Source of the DNA: Periplaneta americana
Taxonomy: Eukaryota > Arthropoda > Insecta > Blattodea > Blattidae
Direction: 5' to 3'
NCBI RefSeq assembly: GCF_040183065.1
Contig: NC_091127.1
Location: 25,951,891-26,015,890 of the forward strand
DNA length: 64,000 nt
The notes under the pieces were generated by a model, which had not been told where the DNA came from, did not search any database, and saw only the letters and a program-made list of their open reading frames with translations. Each line of letters opens with the position of its first letter. The stretch's first letter is position 1. Both the position numbers and the translations under genes were made by a program. This document shows positions 22,284 through 32,089 of the stretch, in pieces.

Positions 22284-23136
22284 CAGGGTGTTTCAGAAGT
22301 GATCGTCAAAAATTTAAGGTTGAGAATCAAAAACGAAGAGAAGCAAAAAAGTTCCAGTAAACATTGGTTCACAAATTAACCATTTACGAGATATCTCCTT
22401 TTGTTGGTAGGAGCCGCCAGTAAATCCAGCGCCTGAATACGGTAAAACGGCAACATTCATGATTCGTACATATGCTGCACTCTCCCCATTCCATTTCCTT
22501 CTAAGTGTGAGGCGATATATATCTAAACAAATGATATGGTGATCGGTGGATAGGTAGAGGAGGATCTGTACTTAGATCACCGGATTTAAATCTCTGGATT
22601 TTTGTGTAAGGGACTATACAAAAAGTCTAGTGTACGCAACAGACATCACCACACCTAAATAATTGCAGCATCCGACTGTAGATGCCTTCCAACAAATGAA
22701 GTATTACCCAGGATTGCTCGAGCGCATTCTTGGGTCTTTGCGGAGAAGACTAGACAGATGCATTCAAGTGCAAGGTCAGCATTTTGAACACCTGCTGTAA
22801 AATTCTTCAGTTAACTTGTTCATACTGTACTGTATCTTGTTTATCCACAAACTTTACTGTTCAAAGAAAAAAGTTTATTTTGTGTATGTTCAATCAATTT
22901 CTGTGGTGTTGACGCCAAACTTAAGAATTTTATTGTCTCGCGAATGATAAATTAAATAAAATTGTCACTACTTTTGTTGGAATTAGTAGGCCTACTTATT
23001 ATTCAGCGGACACCAACTATCACAATTACCTCGTAAACGGTTAATTTCCGGACCCATATTTATTGAAACTTTTTTTGTTTATCTACGTTTTTACTTCTCT
23101 TTCCTAAATTTTTACCATTACTTTTGAAACACCCTG
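22284..23136 (+). mobile_element. Tc1/mariner-superfamily element, decayed
   Basis: Terminal inverted repeats begin CAGGGTGTTTCAGAAGT (left) and CAGGGTGTTTCAAAAGT (right), extend about 100 bp, and are flanked by TA (22282-22283, 23137-23138). The plus strand at 22555-22800 encodes the transposase C-terminus: RSPDLN...LERILGSLRRRLDRCIQ...GQHFEHLL and then TAA. The N-terminal two thirds are missing or unreadable, with stops in frame (LWIFV-stop). Not active. Confidence 0.82.
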
Positions 23137-23171
23137 TATATGGACGAAAAACTTAAGTTTTATTCGCAGTT

Positions 23172-23470
23172 CAGTTTGAAATGTAATTGTTGAAAATGAA
23201 ATGACTGGGACCTTTTTCATAAAAATACGGACATTTAACAAATATTCCAATTAAATACGGACGGCAGGACACACCTTCAAAATACGGACATGTCCTACTA
23301 AATACGGACGTTTGGAAACCTATGCAAGTTGTCGTCCGAGGCACGGCACAGTCCGGTGGACAGATAAGGGAACTGATGACGTCATTTGCGAGATAACGGC
23401 GCCACACTAATGAGAGTGACGCAACAGAGCTCGGGTGATAGCAAATCGATAGCAGATGTGGCGGCGTCAT
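23172..23470. repeat. Unclassified segment with AATACGGAC repeats
   Basis: The motif AATACGGAC occurs four times at irregular spacing (about 23224, 23253, 23281, 23302). An open minus-strand frame covers 23171-23470 but has no recognisable domain. It may be part of a dispersed element. Confidence 0.4.
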
Positions 23471-23829
23471 CAGATTCTTTTGCTAATTGGACTGTGCATT
23501 AATTTGGAATGGTCCGCATCGCTGATCCACCGCGTGACTTGACTTGACTTTGCGTAGCCGCCACCTTCCGACAAAATTTTTCGTTTCTTGAAAAAGTATA
23601 CAGGCAGTCCTTTTCATATTAAAGACGTTGCTCACAAACAATTCAGATTATCATATTGCAACAATGTACTAAATGAGGAATGGCGCAACAGTTTTCCAAT
23701 CAGAATGTTCTATGCAACAGTTGTCAAATGAGAAATTATAAGTAACAGAGAATAAAAACAAAAATCCGTTTCACGACATCCCAAGGATTTACCAGTCGAC
23801 TGCTAGGCGCGTCCATATGCGTCACCAGT
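23471..23829. other. No recognised feature
   Basis: Nothing supported apart from GACTTGACTTGACTTTG at 23535. Confidence 0.4.
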
Positions 23830-24030
23830 AGGGTTGTAATGTGTGGTTAGCACGATGAACCCCCAGTCTTTATAGCTGGCTGCCAAACCGGATTTCGCTA
23901 CTCGCTGTAGCTCCCAAAATTCATCACGATGCTGGGTGGGCACCGCTCCCATACAATGTCCGGAAAATCATGAGAGTTCTTTTTTCCTCCATGAAGACTC
24001 GAACCAGCACTCATTTCGTAACTTAGGGCT
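23830..24030 (-). mobile_element. SINE D, degraded copy
   Basis: Reverse-strand match to the SINE D at 61564-61907: shared CATCACGATGCTGGGTGGGC, ATGAAGACTCGAACCAGC (antisense B box) and GGTTAGCACGATGA. It is partial, with no target duplication. Confidence 0.75.
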
Positions 24031-24034
24031 TAGA

Positions 24035-24480
24035 CCAGCGGTGACCAAAACTCGAGCTGCAGTGATTACATGCGACAGACAGCCTAAAAAGTAAGGAGAC
24101 GGAGGAAAGATACAACCAGTGGTTATTCCTGTACTAACATCTTGATCAATCCCGCAGATAAAAATCTCAAGCTTTGCTGTATCAGTAATGTCACTGCTGT
24201 CATCAAGAGCCAGTGAATAATATACGACTTTTATTGCTTCTTTTTTTAATCTTCTTCTTGAATATAATCAGGAATTTTCTAAATTCTTCTCTCGATTCTT
24301 GGTCGAGAAATTCGTAGTTTTTCAAAATAAACACTTCTTATGGACAAGTTATTTAAGCTATTTTAATCATTACTCTTTTGAGAAATTCTGTTCTATGAAA
24401 AGGCTTTAGAGCACGAGATATTTCAAATCCCATTAGGTACCCGACTTCCTTACATTTATTTATCTCATCTTTCTCTTCCT
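24035..24480 (-). pseudogene. hAT transposase fragment
   Basis: On the minus strand 24110-24240 reads VVYYSLALDDSSDITDTAKL then EIFICGID, the diagnostic block of GTF2IRD2-like hAT transposases (DDSSD holds the first catalytic Asp region). Upstream (24260-24480) are readable pieces such as GYLMGFEISRALKPF and ESREEFRKFL, interrupted by stops. GACCAGCGGTGACCAAAACTC at 24032 resembles a hAT terminus. The C-terminal dimerisation domain is absent. Confidence 0.7.
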
Positions 24481-24720
24481 GGCTATGATTTAAGACATGT
24501 CAGTTCCTGGCGTTTAACAGTTCATTGGCACATAATATTGAATCAGTTTTTCTACATTATTATCAAATGAATAACTAATAAATAGTTACCCTCATCTAAA
24601 GATTAAGAAGATTAAAACTGAGATAAAGTCTAATAATTTTATCCTTCTAGGGAGAAAATCTAAAAATATCAATATTCATGCACGTACAGAAGAATTATAG
24701 CAACACATACTTAGTGGTCA

Positions 24721-24722
<2 letters not shown>

Positions 24723-24772
<50 letters not shown>
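24723..24772. repeat. (TAA)n microsatellite
   Basis: About 17 uninterrupted TAA units. Confidence 0.95.
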
Positions 24773-24775
<3 letters not shown>

Positions 24776-24779
24776 GTTA

Positions 24780-25590
24780 TTCAGCGTGGCAATTAATGTT
24801 TCTATATAGGCCTACTCCTAATTGAACCGTTGAGCAAAGTAAACCTACTCGTATTACATTTTGTCCGATAGAATAACAAAGACGTTCTCCTTCTCATTCT
24901 TTACGAAACCACCTCTTACTGCTTGTAGAGCGACATGATACCGCTTGCCTTCAGTACGTGAATGAAACACACAGCAATGTACAGGAAACTCCTCGTACCG
25001 GTTTGAATGTATGTGCTTACACGATGTAATCACGACACTCGCTTTAGTCATCGCTGGTTTAGTTCATTCACCTACGGCGCGGGACGTCAGATAATACAGA
25101 GTGCATAGAAATGATTTTGATATCGTATAGCTTAAAATTTATAATGTCCACCCATTTGTACTCATATCCCATAGAAAGAGCATATTCTTAAATTTGTTAT
25201 CTCTCATTTCAGATTTCATTCTGACTCCTAAGTGACTCACTAGTGACGGTTGGTAAAATGGTGACTGATCAACAGACTTATTTTGTGTTTTCGAATATCA
25301 GAGTACTCAATCCATCATCACTAGACTTCGTGGAATTGCCACGAGAATCATAAGGTTTACTACGCTCGCGGTATAGACTGTATGAGAAGGGGGCGTGCAA
25401 CGGATGGAGAATGCCTCTGATGTAAACACTGAGCAGTATACTGCGGTTACAATAAAACCTGTATCCTGCATTCAAGAAATATATTGAATGATCATTGAAG
25501 TAGGAAATGTCTAAACATGTAAATACACAATTATTTTGTAGTGAGATATATTAACTCTTAAAATTTAATGTAATATACTCACATCATCCT
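24780..25590. other. No recognised feature
   Basis: Short open frames (24854-25051, 25278-25475, minus) lack any domain or repeat signature. Confidence 0.4.
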
Positions 25591-25597
25591 TGAATAT

Positions 25598-26250
25598 GTG
25601 CATTGCGGTGAAGAGTTACGTACATTTTGAGCGACTGCAAAGTAACCTCCTCCGATGGTCACTTAAACAGTTTTTATTTTGGGAAAATGTACGTTCAACA
25701 TCACACGATGTAATACGTGCATATTTGAAGAACGGGAAGTTACTACTTTTTAGCACACCAACTTCACACGTCTTGTCGTGACGTGATAGTACATAATTTA
25801 TAGTACGATGTTGTGAATAGGCAGAATTTTTAGCAGTAATGTTTCTCAACTTACATTTCACTTTTTCTGAAATTAGTGATATTTTGGATAACGATTTGTG
25901 ATACTTTATCCACTATATTAAGGGCTTTTGAGAGTTGTAGTTTAGACGATTCTAACAGGGTGATGCTTTTGGACACGATTTTAAAATTAGAATCAATGAA
26001 CAGAATATCTTCCAATAGCCGTTCAGAAGGCAATGATTTTATAGCTGCAACAGCGGAACTGTCTGTGCTATCCAATGCATCAATTACCTCCATTATTTTG
26101 CCGTAATATTCTGAATAATAATTAACAGCATCCAATCACGTTTTTCAACGGGTCAAGACTGGCTGAGGGGGTAAGGGTAATCCAGAGGCAATTGTTTGGA
26201 ACAGCAACAATCTCATTGTTGTATGTTTGAGTGAATTCTTGTCTGCACTG
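25598..26250 (-). pseudogene. hAT transposase, C-terminal half
   Basis: Minus-strand reading gives PVLTR-stop-KT-stop-LDAVNYYSEYYGK (about 26145-26085), then a helical segment to 25851. After a short gap comes the dimerisation motif KYARITSCDVERTFSQNKN with CLSDHRRR (about 25735-25650). The KYxxI-TS-x-DVERxFS motif is characteristic of the hAT C-terminal domain. Two expected Trp codons are TGA and the frame shifts near 25860, so it is dead. It is a different hAT subfamily from the fragment at 24035. Confidence 0.75.
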
Positions 26251-26429
26251 AACAAATGTTAAGCTTTGACTATTCCGACCACAGTAATGCAAAAACAAGT
26301 GCTTACATAGGTATATATTAGCTGTAGCTCCTCTATCTATTTGGACCGGTCACAACTCTTAACATGAACTGCTTATACGACGAGACCGGGCGGTCGCTCA
26401 CCTCCTCTATACTACCGTACATCAACAAC

Positions 26430-26965
26430 CTGATTGCACGCTGCGTGTGGCAATTCAACGAAGTCTAATCATCACTGTGCAGCGTGCGTTCTGGAGACAG
26501 TACAGAGGAGACCCACCAACCCTCCAAAGCATTCTGCGGTGGTATCGACAGTTGAAAGACAAAGGGTGCTTGTGTAACGGAAAAAGCTCAGGACGACCAG
26601 GTGTTTCAGCTGAAAAGGTGGAGAGAAGCCGAGAGGCATTCGCTCGTAGCCCACAAAAATCAACACGTAGAGCAAGTCGCGAACTGTACATTCCTCACGC
26701 AACTGTGTGGAAGATTCTGCTCAGGATGATTTGGCACTCCTCAGGTAGCCCCCACGGTCTCCTGACCTCACAATGTGATTTTTTTTTCTTGTGGGAGTAC
26801 GTAAAAGAGAATGTTTAGATGCCACCTATGCCGACAACATTGGCTGAACTCCGAGATCGCATCACTGCTTCGCTGAGGAACATCGACAATGACATGCTCC
26901 AACGTGTATGGGTCGAACTGGACTACCGCATAGATGTGTCGGGTAACACGAGGAGGGCACATAGA
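26430..26965 (+). pseudogene. Mariner-like transposase, internally deleted
   Basis: The N-terminal region (26447-26745) reads RAFWRQYRGDPPTLQSILRW...GCLCNGKSSGRPGVS...TRRASRELYIPHATVWKIL, the helix-turn-helix DNA-binding part of a mariner-like family. It then jumps to the C-terminal end (26745-26960): PRSPDLT-like bases, FFLWEYVKENV, a TAG stop (26817), then PPMPTTLAELRDRI...DMLQRVWVELDYRIDV. The central part with the first two catalytic Asp is gone. This leaves a deletion derivative with a stop and no clear terminal repeats. Confidence 0.75.
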
Positions 26966-27189
26966 ACATTTGTAATGATATGTACAGAACTTGAAATGTG
27001 TTCTTTCGATTGGCTATTAGTACAAATGGATGGACATTATACATTTGAAGATACACGATGTCAAACCCGATAAATGATTTGTATACACTCTGTATATTAT
27101 GTAGCAGCATTTACTGACATAGATCCATACAATTTCGGATTATTAGCAAAATGTTTTTGTATGATTGTTTCTTTGCTTGTTCCTTTCTC

Positions 27190-27772
27190 TATCTATTAAT
27201 TTATTTATTTATTTATTTGTTCATTTATTCATTTGTTAACTTATTCATTTATCTATTTATTCATTCATTCATTCACTTATTCATTTATTTATTTATTCAT
27301 TCATTCATTCACTTATTCATTTATGTATTTATTTATTTATTTATTTATTCACTTATTCATTCATTCTCTTATTCATTTATGTATTTATTTATTCACTTAT
27401 TCATTTATTTATTTGCTCACTTATTCATTTATTTATTCATTCATTCACTTATTCATTTATTTATTTATTCACCTATTCATTCAATCTCTTATTTACTTAT
27501 TTATTTATTTATTCACTTATTCATTCATTCACTTATTTATTTACTTATTCACTTATTTATTTATTTATTTATTCATTCATTCACTTATTCATTTATTTAT
27601 TTATTCATTCATTCACTTATTCATTTATTTATTTATTCACCTATTCATTCATTCTCTTATTCATGTATTTATTTATTCACTTATTCATTCATTTACTTAT
27701 TTATTTATTTATTTATTTATTTATTCACTTATTCATTTATTTATTTATTTATTCACCTATTCATTCATTCTC

Positions 27773-27811
<39 letters not shown>

Positions 27812-27860
27812 TTCACTTATTCATTTATTTATTTATTTATTCACCTATTCATTCATTCTC

Positions 27861-27911
<51 letters not shown>

Positions 27912-28236
27912 TTCACTTATTCATTCATTCACTTATTCATTTATTTATTTATTTATTCACTTATTCATTTATTTATTTATTTATTCATTCATTCACTTAT
28001 TCATTTATTTATTTATTCACCTATTCATTCATTCTTATTCATTTATTTATTTATTTTTTCACTTATTCATTCATTCTTATTCATTTATTTATTTATTTTT
28101 TCACTTATTCATTCATTCACTTATTTATTTATTTTTTTATTTATTTATTTATTTATTCACTTATTCATTTATTTATTTATTCATTCACTTATTCATTTAT
28201 TTATTTATTCACCTATTTATTCATTCTCTTATTTAC

Positions 28237-28275
<39 letters not shown>

Positions 28276-28468
28276 TTCACTTATTCATTCATTCACTTAT
28301 TTATTTATTTATTTATTTATTTATTCACTTATTCACTTATTTATTTATTTATTCACTTATTCATTTATTTATTTATTCATTCATTCACTTATTCATTTAT
28401 TTATTTATTCACCTATTCATTCATTCTCTTATTCATGTATTTATTTATTCACTTATTCATTCATTTAC

Positions 28469-28499
<31 letters not shown>

Positions 28500-28817
28500 T
28501 TCACTTATTCATTTATTTATTTATTTATTCACCTATTCATTCATTCTCTTATTTATTTATTTATTTATTTATTCATTTATTCATTTATTTATTTATTTAT
28601 TCACCTATTCATTCATTCTCTTATTTATTTATTTATTTATTTATTCACTTATTCATTCATTCATTCATTCATTCACTTATTCATTTATTTATTTATTTAT
28701 TTATTCACTTATTCATTTATTTATTTATTCATTCATTCACTTATTCATTTATTTATTTATTCACCTATTCATTCATTCTTATTCATTTATTTTTTTTTCA
28801 CTTATTCATTCATTCAC

Positions 28818-28888
<71 letters not shown>

Positions 28889-28977
28889 TTTGTTTATTTA
28901 TTCACTTATTCATTTATTTATTTATTTATTCATTCACTTATTGATTTATTTATTTATTCACCTATTCATTCATCCTC

Positions 28978-29036
<59 letters not shown>

Positions 29037-29055
29037 TTCATTCATTTATTTCTCT
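27190..29055. repeat. 1.87-kb tetranucleotide array (TTTA/TTCA)
   Basis: Built almost entirely of TTTA, TTCA, TTCACTTA and TTCACCTA blocks. A longer unit (TTCACTTATTCATTTATTTA ... TTCACCTATTCATTCATTCT) recurs many times, giving a higher-order pattern. The very long open frames across it in all three forward frames (Ile-Tyr-Leu-Phe-His) are by-products of a stop-free repeat and not proteins. Confidence 0.97.
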
Positions 29056-29645
29056 TTATATTTGTTTTAGTTCTTAAAGCCCAGACACTTGGTTGATATA
29101 GATATGCGCGTACTAGCTCCATTTCTATCACGATAATGATATTGTAAGTAGACTAGTAGGCTACAGTGTTTGCAGACTGTTTGCAGAAACAAAAAAGTCT
29201 TTAATCATACGGTGTTGCTTTAAATTTTCCGGATGAATGAACAAGAGTAAAACTCTCTTTCACAATGCAAACTTTTGTAGTATGGACAGAGGGCATACAT
29301 ACGCTACACAGAGAGAATAAGCATAGAGTACATGATATGGCATATGCTGCAATATACAGCCTTGGGAAAAATTAAAGCGACTGAAGCTATATATACATCA
29401 AGGAGACTCAGTGAGACTACATTCACACTGGAAATAATTATACTGTACTTAAATATAACACAATCGTAAAATTGTAAGGTATGTCAACATTGACATATAC
29501 GTAAATGCTAATCAATCACAGAACAAAGCAAAATACAAATAAATTCAAGTCCATTGCTTTCTTTTCCACTTGAAAATGGATACTCGCATGAATTCCATAA
29601 CATAAATAGACAATGTTGCGAAATTTATTTTTCTATAAATTATTT
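29056..29645. other. No recognised feature
   Basis: No frame or repeat was recognised. Confidence 0.4.
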
Positions 29646-29649
29646 TTAA

Positions 29650-30122
29650 TTGGTTACTTTACAACACTTTATCAACTGTTATGGTTATATAGCGTCTGAA
29701 GGTGATAATGCCAGCGAAATGAGTTCAGGTCCAGCGCCGAAAGTTACCCAGCATTTGCGCTTAGTAGGTTGAGGAAAAACCCTGGAGGAAACCTCAGCCA
29801 GGATTTGAACCCGGACCCGTTCGTTTCACGGTTAGATATGAAGAGTCCACTGCAAGAATGATGGATGTCACTTTCTTGTCGAAAATGAACCAAGACTGTC
29901 AATGCATAGCTTAAGACATATAGAATGTACATAGAGAGTTATAGGCCTATGGCATTAACACTGATAGTCGTTGTCCAGTTATGATCGGAAAATCACAGTT
30001 AAGCTTTGAGCGCTAAGCATTTCAAACTTTCAATTGCTTCTCCTGCAAAATGTATTCCAAATGACATCCATCATTCTTGCAGTGGACTCTTCATATGTTA
30101 ATCGTTATTCCACAGCGATGGA
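29650..30122 (-). mobile_element. SINE A, split by a nested MITE
   Basis: Reverse orientation. Tail and body occupy 29650-29840 (antisense of AACTTTCGGCGCTGG and the B box GGATTTGAACCC), and the 5' head resumes at 30092-30122 (antisense of CTGTGGAATAACG). The 251-bp interruption is the MITE at 29841-30091. Sequence decay is moderate. Confidence 0.8.
29841..30091. mobile_element. MITE inside SINE A
   Basis: Terminal inverted repeats of 31 bp start AAGAGTCCACTGCAAGAATG at both ends. The flanking ATATG (left) and CATATG (right) suggest a 5-bp target duplication. 251 bp, non-coding. Superfamily not set. Confidence 0.8.
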
Positions 30123-30687
30123 TTATAAAAAATTTCAGCTTGTATGCAAAGTGTCCTATTAATCTTCCATCAGAGGAAGTCATGTAGTGCATTTCATTTG
30201 GTTATGTACAGTAGTTTTGATTAGTTGTGCCTATGTACACACGCTGACACGGAAATTGGTCGCTGTTCAGAGACTAAGTTCCACTTCGGAATGGATCGGG
30301 AATCATCGTGTGTGCTGTGTTCACACGCGCGCGTTTTACAGAGATTCGAAGCCCGGTCTTTGTAACGAGAAGAAAGAGCCGATATTAAAAATGAAAAAAT
30401 GCCGAAAAAAAAAATAAAAAGTGTTACTTAAAATGTAAAAAAATTCTGTTACAGACTAACAATGATCTGACATGTTCGTCCCATATTGGTCTTAGAAAGA
30501 ACGGGTAGAAGATTTCACCTAATTTCCTGGAACCGAAGTTAATTTGAAAAGTCCATTCTAGCATAAAAGTAATTAGGCTAGAGCTTAGAAATTAGTTTTC
30601 GCATCAATGCCCGCCCGTTAGCGACCTGAAACTGGCCAATCAACAATCAGTCTCTTTCACTGATAGAATTTGAGTCTTCAGTTTATA
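30123..30687. other. No recognised feature
   Basis: No frame with a domain was seen. A short A-rich tract lies at 30405-30420. Confidence 0.4.
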
Positions 30688-31081
30688 CTTGTTTTTTTTT
30701 AAAGATGGGACATGACAGGAGCGTTGCGATCGGAAAAACAACTGAATGTCACATAGCGTGGTAGGCCTGTTGCTATGGTAACAACGGTTGAGTTGCCAAA
30801 CTTAACAGTTCCCACGTGGTGAGAGCTTAATAGCTCTCTTGGCGACATTTATTGTGCACACAATGTTAGCATTGGTATGCTTCGTCTTTGATTCTCTGTC
30901 GATTTTTGTACTGTTTTCTTACCTTCGCGTCAATTGTCAATGAATGTTTTAACGTCAGCCATCTTAACGACAATTGCTAGCTTCCATCAGCTGGCAGCGT
31001 GGTAGTCCATATTGGCAACATGACACTGTAATTCCAAGCTCGGCCGCTTAACTGTCATGTCCCATCTTTAAAAAAAACAAG
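30688..31081. mobile_element. MITE, TATA-flanked
   Basis: Inverted ends CTTGTTTTTTTTTAAAGATG and GGGACATGACAG match the reverse complement of 31048-31081. Flanked by TATA (30684-30687 and 31082-31085), equivalent to TA-type targets. Interior of about 330 bp without a frame. Confidence 0.8.
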
Positions 31082-31214
31082 TATAGTTTCATTCATTGTC
31101 AGCACCAGTTCTTTGTACAGACGCAGAAACAAAATTTGGGCCACCAGAATTTTCTAAGTTCCAGGTACAACAAACTGCGCATGTTCAGTAAGCATTATGT
31201 TATAACTGGAACTT

Positions 31215-31845
31215 GAAAAATTCATTTCTTATTCTGTTTGTTCACTTCACACATTTCATTCTCCTCCATATCCACATTTCAAATGCTTCTAGTCATTTCT
31301 CTTCACCTCGTCGTAATGTCTATATTTCTGACCCAATACAATGCCACACTCCACACAAAGCACTTCACTAGTCTCTTCCTTAGTTCTTCTTCCAGAGGCC
31401 CGCACAAGATGCTCCTTTTTCTACAGTATTAAAAGCTTCTTTGGCCATTGCTATTCTCCTTTTGACTTCTTGGCAGCAGCTCATGTTACTGCTTATAGTA
31501 CACCCCAAGTATTTGAAGCTGTCCAGTTGCTCTACTGCCTCATTTAGAATTCGCAAGTTTACCTCCTTTATTTTTCTTTCTATGACCATGGTCTTCATCT
31601 TTACTGCTCACAGCTGTCATTTAGCTCCAGTAGCATATCCTTTAGGATCATCTCCTCTACTGCTAACGCCATATCATCAGCAAATCTTACGCACTTTATT
31701 ATTCTTCCTCCTACTTTTACCCCTCCCATGTTCTGAAAACAGTTCTTCACTGAATCCTCCAAGTAGATGTTGAACAGGGTAGGTGATAATGGGCATCCTT
31801 GACGTACTCCTCTCTCTATTTCACTTCGGGAAATTGTAGCAAAAT
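31215..31845 (-). pseudogene. LINE family V reverse transcriptase fragment
   Basis: On the minus strand: IERGVRQGCPLSPTLFNIYL (RT domain with QGCPLSP), then IKCVRFADDMALAVEE (catalytic FADD), then LRILNEAVEQLDSFKYLGC and VKRRIAMAKEAFN (thumb), and a stopped tail. At least one frameshift (around 31600) and several stops are present. The upstream endonuclease part is missing. The missing 3' part of this family is seen at 44216-44680 and 21113-21247. The clade is unresolved. Confidence 0.8.
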
Positions 31846-31849
31846 TGGG

Positions 31850-32089
31850 AGTGTCTTGATTTTGCAAAAGAAAGCCATTAGAATTCTATGTCAATCAAAC
31901 TATCTTGAACATTGTCGACAACTTTTTAAACAATCACAGATAACTGTCATAAACTTATTTATATACGACCTAGTCCTTTACACTCGACAAAATATAGACA
32001 ATTACTCATTAGTAGCCAATAGGCCTATACATGATCATGAAATTAGAAATAGTGAACAAATTAATATTCCATATTGTAGACTACATAAA
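31850..32089 (+). pseudogene. Jockey/CR1-like LINE, C-terminal part 1
   Basis: Reads LQKKAIRILCQSNYLEHCRQ, then LFIYDLVLYTRQN, then NIPYCRLHK, the C-terminal region of a Jockey/CR1-group reverse transcriptase. The reading breaks off exactly at the RTE insertion (target duplication 32078-32089) and resumes at 34458. Confidence 0.8.

Noticed and set aside
25616-25861. Plus-strand frames opposite the hAT fragment (25590-25781, 25876-26106)
   Set aside because: They are antisense shadows of the recognisable minus-strand transposase reading.
27151-29096. Open frames of 477-614 codons rich in Ile/Leu/Phe/Tyr/His, membrane-protein-like
   Set aside because: All three forward frames stay open because TTTA/TTCA repeats lack stops; pure microsatellite translation.
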